From: Phoronis pallida
Lineage: Eukaryota > Phoronida > Phoronidae
Assembly (NCBI GenBank): GCA_028565715.1
Contig: JAOXYC010227904.1
Span: 1-10,738, forward strand
DNA length: 10,738 nucleotides
Direction of reading: 5' to 3'
Below the pieces are notes generated by a model, which saw nothing but the letters and a program-made list of their open reading frames with translations, did not search any database and was not told where the DNA came from. Made by a program: the position numbers and the translations under genes. This document shows positions 1 to 9,095 of this stretch, piece after piece; within the stretch, counting starts at the first letter, position 1, and each line of letters starts with the position of its first letter.

Positions 1-1087
1 TTAGTGGAACAGAGAGATGAGACGAAGGGCACGACGTGTGCATTCTATTTTGAGATGAATTTTCCTTTCGTGTTTCATAAGTTTCCTGTTTTGTCTGTCT
101 TCGAAATTTTTTTTTGCAACCGTGTGGAAAACATCTTGAAATCTTTGATTTGCAATCAAGTGGAAAACATGTTTTCAAAGTCATGGGTCTGTTGAAATCG
201 ATCACGATTTCAATGGCTGCGCTATTTCACTGGCAATTTGTTGACACCTTAAAATTAATTTTGTTTGAAATTAAACTTCTTGCCCCGAAATTGTGGTTAC
301 ACCTTTTCAAGGTATCACAGCATCAAAAACATATATCTATCCAATGCTCTGGTCTCCATTGTTATGTTTGGGTTCAGCCCAACACAGAGAGCTAACGCAC
401 ATTGTCATTGCCGACAGTGATTTACATCTCTTTTGTGTTTAGCAATCTAACTGAACAGAAAAAATCAAAAAGACTATCATGTTCAAGTAATTGTTGATTT
501 GTTGACATCAAAACACCATAGGGCTCTAATGATTTTTTTCTCTGTTTACTTTGTGGCTTTGTTAGATGATCAATGATATTACCTTGAGGCAATGGGCGGT
601 ATTTATGGTCACGTTCAATGTGTTCAAGGTTTAAATAGACTGCCAGTAAAAAATATTCTGAATGAGTACTTGGTCTAATGATCTAAGTGGAAGTCAGGCA
701 ACTACATTTTAACAAACAGTTTTTCAAATATTTTACAAATTATCCAAGAATAAGAAATTTTATTACTAAAAGGGGAATATGAATAAACATCAATTGCTAT
801 TTATTATTAAATGAAGGAGTTAGTGATATTTTCCTAAATGTTGATTTAACGTATAAGTGTGAACCTTAGTGACTGGGGGTCAGTTTTCATGAAATACTGT
901 TGATTTTGTGCCACAAAAGTATATATTTTCTGAAAGGAGAATAAATTTGGAATCTATTGGTAATCTTTAAATTTCACGTGACCAATTTTTTTACTAAAAA
1001 AAATAGTTAATTTTTTTTAACAAGGATTTTGAGAACAATACATACTATACAGGAATGTTTTTTATTTTAATATAGCCCATTTCGTGT
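1..1087. other. Non-coding stretch, no gene seen
   Basis: This AT-rich DNA has stop codons in all frames. The two short open frames near the left edge (4-195 and 114-395) overlap each other, look like no protein family I know, and the first opens with GTG rather than ATG. There is a short duplication at 114-185, listed separately. A CACGTG E-box occurs at 975-980, but a lone hexamer means little. Several AATAAA strings (for example near 783 and 936) have no gene to attach to. I read this as intergenic or intronic sequence. Confidence 0.6.
114..185. repeat. Imperfect two-copy 36-base direct repeat
   Basis: Two adjacent units, 114-149 and 150-185, each begin TTGCAA and then carry GTGGAAAACAT at the same offset. 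After that core the units diverge strongly. The parallel translated strings CNRVENI and CNQVENM in one frame reflect the duplication and do not imply a protein. It is probably an old local slippage duplication. Confidence 0.45.
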
Positions 1088-1260
1088 ACTGAAGGGAAAC
1101 GGGTCTCAAAATGTTGCTAATTTTTTTTTTTTAGTGTTGGAAAAAAATATTGAATTTTAAAGCTAAAATTTTGTTTTTTATAAAAGTCTTCATTTTTGAA
1201 ACTTTATAGCTCAGCAATGGGGGGATCAATCAAAATCTGAGACCCCTTTCCTTCCTACTA
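1088..1260. repeat. Imperfect inverted repeat, about 115-base loop
   Basis: The left arm contains GGAAACGGGTCTCA (1095-1108). The right arm contains TGAGACCCCTTTCC (1238-1251), its reverse complement with one mismatch. With gaps, the flanks extend the similarity to roughly 25-30 bases per arm. The loop is T-rich and encodes nothing visible. This could be the decayed ends of a small non-autonomous DNA transposon or a chance foldback. I could not identify a target-site duplication or a family. Confidence 0.45.
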
Positions 1261-1262
1261 AG

Positions 1263-3009
1263 GCTAGAACGTATATCTTTAAATTATCATGAAGATTCGA
1301 CCACTCATTGCGGAAAAATTCATGTTCAAAAAGTGCCAAAAATAGCATAAATCGCAACGTTCACACTTGCGTTAAATGGTTTACCAATTCAACATGTTTT
1401 TGTGACCTGAACATTGTTTTCTGACCTGTCATTCACATCCAACCTCACCTGGGTCTAAGCGGTCATAGTTATTAATTAAAAGTTCAGTGTCATCTTTATC
1501 GTACCTGATTCACCTTGCCACAGTCAAACTATTGTGATTTATTATTCGAATATTTGCAAGTATTTGTATTGTTGAGATGGATGGCTTTTTGATTTTTATA
1601 TCTTTCTTACATGTTTTGACTGGCACCTTTTTAGACATGAAAAACATTACAAAAGAGCATTACAAGCTTTTAAGTCCAAGGTCACTAGATCTATGGCTTT
1701 TCAATTGACAATTAATAAATTTGAAAGTGTCACTCTCTTGTCAAAATTGAACAGTTAATACTCAGATGACACCAAGGCAAAAAAAACTAAAGCATTTTTA
1801 AATTAAAAACTTTCAGGATAAAAGAGTTGATTTCAGTTGGTTTCTTCCTTTCCTGTTTTAGTTGATAGATAGTGTAGATTATGTGGGATTACGCTACTCT
1901 ATTTTGTGGTTTTAAAGACCAAATCCAACCTGGTTATTAGTCCCTCAACTCAAGATAGCAATTTGTGGTTAAGTTTACAGTACAGGATAGCCCAAACTTG
2001 ATAGCATTTCAATGATGAATCATGTTTGTGCTAATTTCAAATCCGCCCTGAATATCTACACCTTAAATTACTGACGCTCAAGGACATAATATGAAAAGAT
2101 TTTCAATTAAGACTCTACTGAAAATGGCTTGGTTCATTCCAGTTGAGAATTGAGAAATTGTGGTAAACAAATTCCAGTCTTTGATACAGATATGAAAAAT
2201 CTGGGCGAGTTATTTGACTAATAAAATCCGAATCTAAGTAGTGCCATACAAGAGCCACATTGCAGAAAGTTCATCGCTTTTAAAAGATTTCATAATTTAA
2301 TCCTGGGATTTAGCTTCAGGTTTCATTTGTAAAATCAGATTGAAATGTTGAAAGTTCATGTATTGAGATTAAATTCTTGGGAAAGAATAAGCACAGATCT
2401 TACTGATAATGCTGGGGTGCAAGACTGCACACTAAAACAGCTTTGAATTAATAAATTTCAAGTTTCATTTTAACTAGGTTTTTAACTTCAGTCGCTACAG
2501 AGGTAGAATTTCAGTACACCTGGGAAACATTTAGAACTTTGGGAGTTGATAAATAAATGCATCTTCTAGATCTATTCCGGTTCTTGTAAACCATTATCGA
2601 TGAAAGCTAGATCGTGGAATTTGTTTGGATTTCTTACCTCGGTCATTAAATTTAGCATTTACCTTTGATGTTTTGAAGTTTAAGTATTTGGTGTTATTCT
2701 TAGAACTCTATGCGTGATTGCGATGTGGTTTTAAATTTAAAACATGAGTCATCCCATTACACCATTTAGGAAATGTCTGTGGCAAATTTGTACCTGGAAT
2801 TGTTTGTGACATTTGGATTTGGGTAAACTAACAGTACGCATACATAGGGATTCATTGATGTTCTTGTGAATGTTGTTGCAGCTATGGTCAGAGGTAACAT
2901 GGATTTGAGGCTATAAACATTTTTTATGATTTTTAACTGTTCCTAATAATAATAATATTCTGCATTATGTAATGACTGCAACAAAAAGCAAACTTGACAT
3001 TCCTTACTG
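1263..3009. other. Non-coding stretch, no gene seen
   Basis: All frames are interrupted and no RNA gene is recognisable. A strong splice-acceptor-like string, a pyrimidine tract ending TTTTAG, sits at about 1839-1861. Only a 17-codon open frame follows it, with no good donor. A second acceptor/donor pair around 2881-2894 would define a 12-base micro-exon but has poor support. A short AAT microsatellite lies at about 2944-2957. I see no firm feature. Confidence 0.55.
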
Positions 3010-3201
3010 ATTTTAGATGATTGCTTAGACATGTAAGCATGAACTACATGTAGGGAGAATCTGAACAACATTGCAATTTTCATCCTGAAATGGAGTGATT
3101 TTAGACGATTGTTTGAAATGTAAGCACAAACTACATGTAGGGAAAGTCTGGACAACTTCGCAAATTTGTATCAATATTTTCACTCTGAAATGGGATTGAG
3201 T
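3010..3201. repeat. Imperfect tandem duplication with shared palindrome
   Basis: Unit 1 (3010-3096) and unit 2 (3097-3201) share the same order of blocks: GATTTTAGA-GATTG, ATGTAAGCA, AACTACATGTAGGGA, TCTG-ACAAC, GCAA, and finally CTGAAATGG. Unit 2 carries about 18 extra bases before the final block. The palindrome CTACATGTAG lies at 3045-3054 and 3131-3140. Minus-strand open frames here show a repeated SLHVV-AY string, which reflects the DNA repeat. Divergence between the copies suggests an old event. This may be a two-unit fragment of a longer satellite or the inside of a transposon. Confidence 0.75.
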
Positions 3202-4149
3202 GCTATTCAAAATTTGATTTCAAAAGTGGGCAAGGTTTATGACCCTAAATCCAGCTATATTTATCTCAAGTCAAAAACAAGTACCATGGTCTAAATTTAT
3301 TTTTTAAGAATGACTGAAATAGAAGGTGGTTTGCATGATGAATGGTCTGTCCATTTCCTCTGTTTTTCTAATTAATGCAAGGTATACCACAGTGAAGGTA
3401 TGTTATTTGCAGGATCCAGGCATCAAACACTCAGCCATCATATACACTGACATTGATGACCTTTATTGTAGAACCTTCTGTACTTTAACTTTATCATGGG
3501 CTTTTAAAATCAGACCAAGAAAAAGTACTGTCCCACCTAAAAGTCACTCTGGAAGAACAAATCAATGGTCTTCACATTAAAAAACAGTTTTATGCCTAAA
3601 TAGTTTGATAAAATTTCTTAAAAGTGGTTGATGTAATTTCTGTATTTTAAATGTTTCATATGGTGTCACCTACTCAGTTCTGTTTATAACATTATTCACA
3701 TGGCTCCAACTTGTGTGGTACAGACACTTGAATTCTCTCTCTGGTGTAAAGAGACAAGATGGTGACCCAAATATTATGATGAGCCTGTATATTGGAAATA
3801 AACTGTTTATAGTGGAGATACAAACTAAATATGACAGTTGTTGATTGATCGCTCTGGCCTGAATTCCATGAGAATGTTACTTGTCAAGGTTAAATGTACT
3901 GGTACTAGTTTTACAGTGAAACTTATAAGAGTGCGTAATGTTAACAGCTTTATATGTTTGATGATAATGTTTACTGATTCTTTAGCCTCGAATGAATTCT
4001 TGGTCGAAAATCTAAGCGCATTAACAATATCAACCGTACGTAGGCTCAGGGTCTGTTCACTTTAGTGCCATCACAACTCCCAGGGGAGCATAACTGTGAC
4101 TTACAGTCTTGTAGAAGATGCACAATCATTGCTGGTCATTCACAAAAAT
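3202..4149. other. Non-coding stretch, no gene seen
   Basis: Two moderately long plus-strand open frames occur here: 3326-3580 opens with GTG and 3838-4065 with TTG. Their translations show no domain, motif or composition that suggests a real protein. The string TTATTTGCAG at about 3405-3414 resembles a splice acceptor but leads to no recognisable exon. I see nothing else firm. Confidence 0.55.
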
Positions 4150-4152
4150 CAT

Positions 4153-4224
4153 CCCATCCTTAGCTCAGTTGGAAATGTCCTGGCCTGCACTCAAACCACC
4201 GGCCTTCGCATTATAATCGGTGGT
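4153..4224 (+). repeat. Decayed tRNA-like sequence (SINE head or tRNA pseudogene)
   Basis: TAGCTCAGTTG at 4161-4171 is an exact match to the RNA polymerase III A-box consensus of tRNA genes (TRGYNNARNNG). It continues into a D-arm-like context (TAGCTCAGTTGG). Downstream, about where the B box should lie, there is only a partial TTCG match (4204-4207). That match sits in the loop of a seven-base-pair hairpin, ACCACCG (4195-4201) with CGGTGGT (4218-4224). Acceptor ends do not pair convincingly, so a working tRNA is unlikely. It is best read as the remnant head of a tRNA-derived SINE; chance is the alternative. Confidence 0.45.
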
Positions 4225-5554
4225 AATTTTGACACAAATAAAACTTCTTAGTTGTGGAACACGTAATAAAATTCTTTTTAATATTTTGAAATTTTCTTTC
4301 TTTTGATTTTCGTAGTGTGTTAGCAAAGAAGTACTTGATTATAACTCTGCCAGATTTCAACCAGGAAAGAAAATTGCATCAGTGTGGGAGGGTGGGTGTT
4401 GTAGCCATAAATACAACTACATATGGTTGACCTCCCATAGTGATAATATTTAACCACCTTGAAAAAAGTGTGTTTCACCACGCTATGACCATGTGTAGTT
4501 TCATCTCTGATTTTTCACTGGATAGCTGAACGATGGAAGAAAAAATAAGCATGGACAATGTCAGCGAATACTTTTTTTATTCACATAACCGATTTTGATG
4601 TACACTATCAATACTGTGATACTTCTTTGGTAATGGCTAAACATGTGTGCCACTTGCATGCATCTCCCCGCAAACAACGTTTTCCTTCTGTGAAACAGTT
4701 CACAGCTCTGTCATGAAATTCCATTACAGATCTCAGGTCATGGCTGTTGTTTTTTCAGAATTTGAATTAATTCATTTTTAAAATAAAAACTTTATTCTAT
4801 TGACAAACATCACATAAAGCTCCAATGGCTTACTAAAACTAAGTGTAAATTGGTGATTTATAAAAGTGCATACATATTCTTTTCAGAATTCCTGCATTGC
4901 TGCCTTAGCTCATTATAGTTCACGCATCAAACGTACACGATGCATCAATCTAGATTCTGAACTTTAGTTGAGCTACATTGATTTTGCAGAATTCCTGACC
5001 AAGGCAAACGACCGCTAGTGTAACTACACCATCCTCTTCTTGAAATATGATGATGTAACTTGTATTGGAAATCCATAGTTTAGAAACTAATGAGTTTGCG
5101 TATGTTAATAATGTGCGAAGCAAGATTCTGTGCTTTCTACCAATTGAAAGTTGATGAACTGATGGCTTCAGATATGATTCAATATATATATGTAGCATAA
5201 TTTTCTTGGTAGATTACCAGGGGCGGTAAAATAGAGAAGTGTTCCAAACTTGGTGTTTGGCTATGATCCTGTTACCTGATCAAAATGTGATATTGGATTT
5301 TCAACTTTGGTCGTATGGTCTTAACCCAATTGCAATGGCTATAAGTTTTAGTTAAGTTCGAGCCGTTTAAGTCCATTTCATACTCGTCCGCTTGATTTCT
5401 TCCGAGTTGAGGCAAATGAGCAAATAGTGTTGGCAGGATTGGTCTTGTCAACATATCTTCACCCAATACTTCCTAATTTGGTAACGGGATTAAAAATGCA
5501 TTCATATTTGTTTATCAAACTGATGAGATTTAAATGGCAACTTGCCTTTTACTC
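4225..5554. other. Non-coding stretch, no gene seen
   Basis: No open frame here has coding character. The minus-strand frames at 4950-5198 and 5272-5466 are short and unlike known proteins. A small nested inverted repeat is at 4385-4437, listed separately. A short AT dinucleotide run lies near 5182-5191. I find no other supported feature. Confidence 0.55.
4385..4437. repeat. Small nested inverted repeat
   Basis: The outer arms are TGGGAGG (4385-4391) and CCTCCCA (4431-4437). The inner arms are GTTGTA (4398-4403) and TACAAC (4412-4417). The spacers on the two sides differ in length, so the hairpin is imperfect. It might be a foldback in RNA or a small mobile-element remnant. At this size chance is plausible. 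Confidence 0.4.
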
Positions 5555-5749
5555 TATGCCATAAGTACTATTACCATAAGTAGACGCCTCCTTTCGGAGA
5601 ATGAGCCAAAATACTGAAGGCACTGGCACCGAGCAAGGGGTGAAAGAAACTTTTTATTAATGCTCGCAAGTTCCAGTGCCCATAGCAGGGCTCGAACTAT
5701 GGACCTCTGGAAAACGAGGTGCAGGTTTAACTACTATTAGCCACCAGCA
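5555..5749 (-). mobile_element. tRNA-derived SINE, minus strand
   Basis: Read on the minus strand, the element begins near 5749 with a tRNA-like head. An A-box-like TGGCTAATAGT (5743-5733, mismatched at two consensus positions) is followed 45 bases later by a good B box, AGTTCGAGCCC (5698-5688). An anticodon-arm remnant (ACCTC/GAGGT, 5720-5716 and 5707-5703) has an eight-base loop, one longer than a real tRNA. The head is followed by a long inverted repeat (5680-5662 with 5634-5619). Next comes a short hairpin with a GAAA loop (5599-5588), then a tail with two TACTTATGG copies. This head, body and tail order fits a SINE transcribed by RNA polymerase III and moved by a partner LINE reverse transcriptase. 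The family is not identified, the 3' boundary is approximate, and I found no clear target-site duplication. Confidence 0.7.
5619..5680. repeat. Inverted repeat inside the SINE body
   Basis: The arms are 5619-5634 (starting GGCACTGG, ending CGAGC) and 5662-5680 (starting GCTCG, ending CCAGTGCC), around a 27-base AT-rich loop. Fifteen base pairs form, as blocks of 8, 2 and 5, with one mismatch and a three-base bulge. It lies directly after the tRNA-like head in element orientation, so it would be a prominent stem in the SINE transcript. Confidence 0.7.
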
Positions 5750-5751
5750 TT

Positions 5752-6962
5752 CCCTCATATGATTTTCAAATTTTGTTTCTCTTTTGTTTCTAAAAAAACT
5801 ATGACCACAACAAATGTGGTTAACAAAATCCTGCGGATTATTTGACCACATGTCCTTGCTTTTATGTTATGAATCAATTTCATGGAACTCATGGTCTGCA
5901 TGAAGTTATCTCCCCTCATAAGTACAAGATAATCTCCCCTGACACAAGTAAATCATGGACTTCCTTGCCCAGATAAGAAAACGCTTGTACTCAACATTCT
6001 GCAGACAACCCATGGGAATTATTAATAAAGTGCACCTATTTAGACCATATTGGTAATCCTCTACTAATCCAATTATATCTAACAAACCTATTCAACTTGA
6101 ATGATTCTCTGTCAGACATGCATTGAAGCAAATTATGCTGTCTGGAATTCAGGTCAACTCAATGAGAATAAAATTGAATCAAATTGCCTCTCAAATATTC
6201 CATTTTCAATAATTTTTTATTTTAAACCTTTATGGAAATTTAACAGAATTAAAATTGTGTTGAATTAACTCCCAAGTCATCTTCTGAAATGGAAGCGTTT
6301 TAGCTTTTGGCCAATAGATGGCACTACAATACTTCTCTGTTGCTTTTACTGGGAACTGTTTAGAACTATGTTTTGTGAAGTCTTTCATCATAGAAAAAAA
6401 TGATAAATTGACATTTCCATTTATTCCATAATTAGTGCATTCAAACAGCAATGTTTACATATGCCTCCAATTCAAGTACTGTTCTCCAGTCTTTTATCCA
6501 GGGACCCTAGAAATTCTAATTTTTCAATCTGGCGTCAAAAACAGCTAACAAGTTATGTTCATTTTATAACCAAACTGCAAGATAACTTTTGTTTTTTTGA
6601 TATCGCTTATTTACACACACTGAACATGAAGTTCTGTAAAATATATTTCTATTGACATAGTTTCATCATGCCTGTAAAGGATGATCAGTCATTTCTAATT
6701 GCCTTGTCAGACCGTAATTATCAGGGAAGAGAAAATGATATACTTATTAACATCAACCCCCATGCAGAGGCATGTTGCTCTGTAGGGGAATTTTTCTGAA
6801 AAATGAGATGTTTTTTCACATGCTTTGATTTCCTGCTGTATAATAAAGTATTATATGAGATATCGACTATAGTTCTAACCTGTCAGTGTGGCCAGCCGGT
6901 CACTCTGTCTGGAATAAAACAGTTGAATGTTGACCATCAAATAAAATATTGTAAAAACTTGG
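5752..6962. other. Non-coding stretch, no gene seen
   Basis: The stretch holds a six-base-pair hairpin, ACCACA/TGTGGT (5804-5809 and 5815-5820), and a 24-base direct duplication at 5908-5955. The open frames at 6230-6451 (minus), 6461-6655 and 6803-7000 (plus) are short and have no recognisable protein features. I see no RNA gene. Confidence 0.55.
5908..5955. repeat. 24-base direct duplication, ATCTCCCCT core
   Basis: Units 5908-5931 and 5932-5955 both begin ATCTCCCCT and share an imperfect ACAAG/AAGTA remainder. The motif preceded by GTT or GAT (GTTATCTCCCCT, GATAATCTCCCCT) resembles a string I recall as frequent in mollusc non-coding DNA. That is memory, not a search result. Confidence 0.5.
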
Positions 6963-7161
6963 GTATAAGCCCACCCAATGGGAAAAGCCCACTGTTTTAA
7001 TAAAATCTCCATTTTGTGCTAGCATAAATGCTCGCTTGCGCCTCTGTGTAAATCATCACTACTGATGGTAGCAGAGTAAAGGAAGAAGAGAAGAAGCCCA
7101 CTCTGGTATAATTCCCCCCTTTTTGGGGGCATTCCCAATCTACAAGCCCATGGGCTTATAC
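6963..7161. mobile_element. MITE-like element with 11-base terminal inverted repeats
   Basis: GTATAAGCCCA (6963-6973) and TGGGCTTATAC (7151-7161) are perfect reverse complements enclosing 199 bases. The interior is rich in secondary structure. There is a nested stem CTCTG/CAGAG (7042-7046, 7072-7076) around CATCA/TGATG (7054-7058, 7063-7067), and a C5-T5-G5 hairpin (7115-7129). A 14-base palindrome, AAGCCCATGGGCTT (7144-7157), overlaps the right end. No transposase is encoded, as expected of a non-autonomous element. The TATA within each arm leaves open a TA-type target duplication as in Tc1/mariner-like elements, but I cannot show it. Local rearrangement is the alternative. Confidence 0.5.
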
Positions 7162-9060
7162 TAGGGTGTGTGCAGTAATTTAAACATTTGGTAGTAGGTC
7201 TTGACCTTGACACTGATAACAGAAAATAAAAAAACACATGAAACCAGTTTCTCAGTATTGCCACTAAAGTACATGGTCATGTTGATTCTTCAACCCAAAG
7301 AACAATAAATGGTCGTTCAAAACAATCCACTTTGTTTTAACATACTGATTAGGCACGTTATTTACAAGTGTATGATAACAAATTAATCCTGGCTTCTCAA
7401 TTGTTCTTGGAAGATAATGTTACTAGTGGTATTCTACCACATCCTTTGACAAAATTAAAAATTTGAAAAGGACTGAAAATCAAAATTTCTATACTTTGTC
7501 ATTTTGATTGTAGGGGAAAATCCAGACTGAACTCCAGCCCCTTCAAATCTGAGGTCGAGGGACTGGGGGTCTTCTGTTTTTTTACCGAAAATAGGAGGGG
7601 GTGTTTAAGTGGAGTAACGTAATCAACAGATATTTAGCGATACTCGATTATCGCATAGGGAGAACAGACCATCGTTTGAGATGGGCTGTGGGAGAGAAAC
7701 AGAATCCCTTGTTAAAAATGTTCAGTTTGGCATTTGTTTTGGTCCCCCCATATGTCTTTTTTGAATGAAAATTCATGGGTATCAATTAAGTTTTGAGGTT
7801 CCATGGATTATCAAGTGCTGTTATGCCTGCATGGTCTACTGTACTTTATTTTGGTGGAGTTGCATAGCAAAATCCAGAATGATTGACAGAGAATGTAACC
7901 TTTAAGGAGTACCACACAAGATTGATTTGTGTATTTAGTAGCTCATAGAATGTATAGTATGTGTGAAGATCAATTTCTGTGGTTAGGCTACTCCTGTTAA
8001 TTGGAAACCATTAACTGTAAATAATTGGCTCTAGAATATGAATTGAATACACATTTTGCTCTCTAACAAATTGCAGCAAACCTTTTCACACAACAAGAAT
8101 GAGAACTGTCAAGACATGAACTTGATTTATTTTATTATTCATGTTTTACTGTGAACTAATGATCCATTTGAAAGCCACATCAATTATTTGTTTATTTAGG
8201 CTATCTGATTTAAAGGGATTAACCAGCAAATATTATGTAACAAATTTCTCTTAACATATTTAATCTCTCTAGCCTGACACAGTGTGTATTGCATTTAGTG
8301 ATTTAACAAACAGGGGTTGACATTTGCATGAAGCCCCTGACATTTGCCTGTTCAAAACACAGAATCAATCCAAACTACCACCGGAAATCAGGCCAAGTAA
8401 ACAAAGCCAGACCTTGTGCAATATTGTGGGTATCCTGTCAAGATCCTGTCTTAAAGTGGCGACTTAACATACTTCTTTATGTGGCAATGACTTAATTCCT
8501 GTGTAGCTGCAAGGCTGGATGTTTACTGAAGGGATTTGTGGAGGGAACTGGGGGATAGTAGGCAAACAATACATGACTTCTGCCATGTGATGTGCTGGGG
8601 TAAAGGCGGGAGGAAATATTTAGATTTGATTTGGAGAGGAAACCACATAGACATGGACACAGAAATTGGGAAGTAGTGTTCAGCTGCTTATTGAGGACTA
8701 CAGACATTTTGATGGACTTGTCTTGAGAATTTAAAAATTTTTGGCATCATCAACTCAGGATTTTAGAAGGAGGTTTTTCAAGTTACAACTGGGCCACCCA
8801 TTCATGATAAAAACAGTGATTTCTGCTTTGTGGAGTTGGATTGTGACTCAGTGGATTAAGGATTTAAGTCAATGAATGCAACCAGATGATCTACAGCGGA
8901 TAAACTGTTGCTGAACGATTGCGTAATTTGACCAAAGGAAAGTCTATTCACGCTGTAATTTGACAAGATGGGCCCATTGTGTGCAAGCTGATCTTTAACT
9001 GTGGTTTAGATTCGTGACATTTGATTGAAGGTTAAAGTGCTATTTTTAGATTTGTATCAT
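7162..9060. other. Non-coding stretch, no gene seen
   Basis: No open frame has coding character; the minus-strand frame at 8492-8707 is a lone 71-codon stretch unlike known proteins. Small structures are a six-base-pair hairpin, GCGATA/TATCGC (7637-7654), a combined direct and inverted repeat at 8311-8347, and two ATCCTGTC copies 11 bases apart (8432-8450). I see nothing larger. Confidence 0.55.
8311..8347. repeat. Overlapping direct and inverted repeat
   Basis: TGACATTTGC occurs at 8318-8327 and again at 8338-8347, a 20-base period. CAGGGG (8311-8316) and CCCCTG (8334-8339) form an inverted pair overlapping the same unit. The result is a compact 37-base block with both symmetries. Confidence 0.5.
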
Positions 9061-9095
9061 CAATCCGCTTTGAGACTATAATAAGCGGACTATTG
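9061..9095. repeat. Short hairpin
   Basis: TCCGCTT (9064-9070) pairs perfectly with AAGCGGA (9083-9089) around a 12-base loop. CAAT (9061-9064) and ATTG (9092-9095) extend the symmetry if a small bulge is allowed and the shared T is reassigned. No run of T follows that would suggest an RNA polymerase III terminator, and no mature small RNA family is recognisable. Confidence 0.45.

Noticed and set aside
313-321. TATCACAGC, identical to the 5' end of the miR-2/miR-13 microRNA family
   Set aside because: The following bases do not continue the family sequence. The only upstream complement (about 289-302) leaves a very short, poorly paired hairpin.
871-881. GACTGGGGGTC shared with 7561-7571
   Set aside because: An 11-base match between two distant sites with unrelated flanks is weak evidence for a repeat family.
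1839-1915. Strong splice-acceptor-like tract followed by a 17-codon open frame
   Set aside because: There is no convincing donor site and the short peptide has no recognisable character. Pyrimidine tracts ending in AG are frequent by chance in AT-rich DNA.
2882-2893. Possible 12-base micro-exon between TTGTTGCAG and GTAACA
   Set aside because: The pyrimidine tract is weak, other AG dinucleotides lie between the nearest branch-point-like CTAAC (2828-2832) and the acceptor, and no neighbouring exons are visible.
2943-3210. Two minus-strand open frames with repeated peptide strings
   Set aside because: The peptide repeats come from the DNA tandem duplication. The frames lack domain character and overlap each other in different phases.
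3326-3580. 84-codon plus-strand open frame
   Set aside because: It begins with GTG, has no domain or motif, and its length is within the spread of other chance frames in the window.
5657-5851. Minus-strand 64-codon open frame
   Set aside because: It runs through the tRNA-derived SINE, so the reading frame is incidental to repeat sequence.
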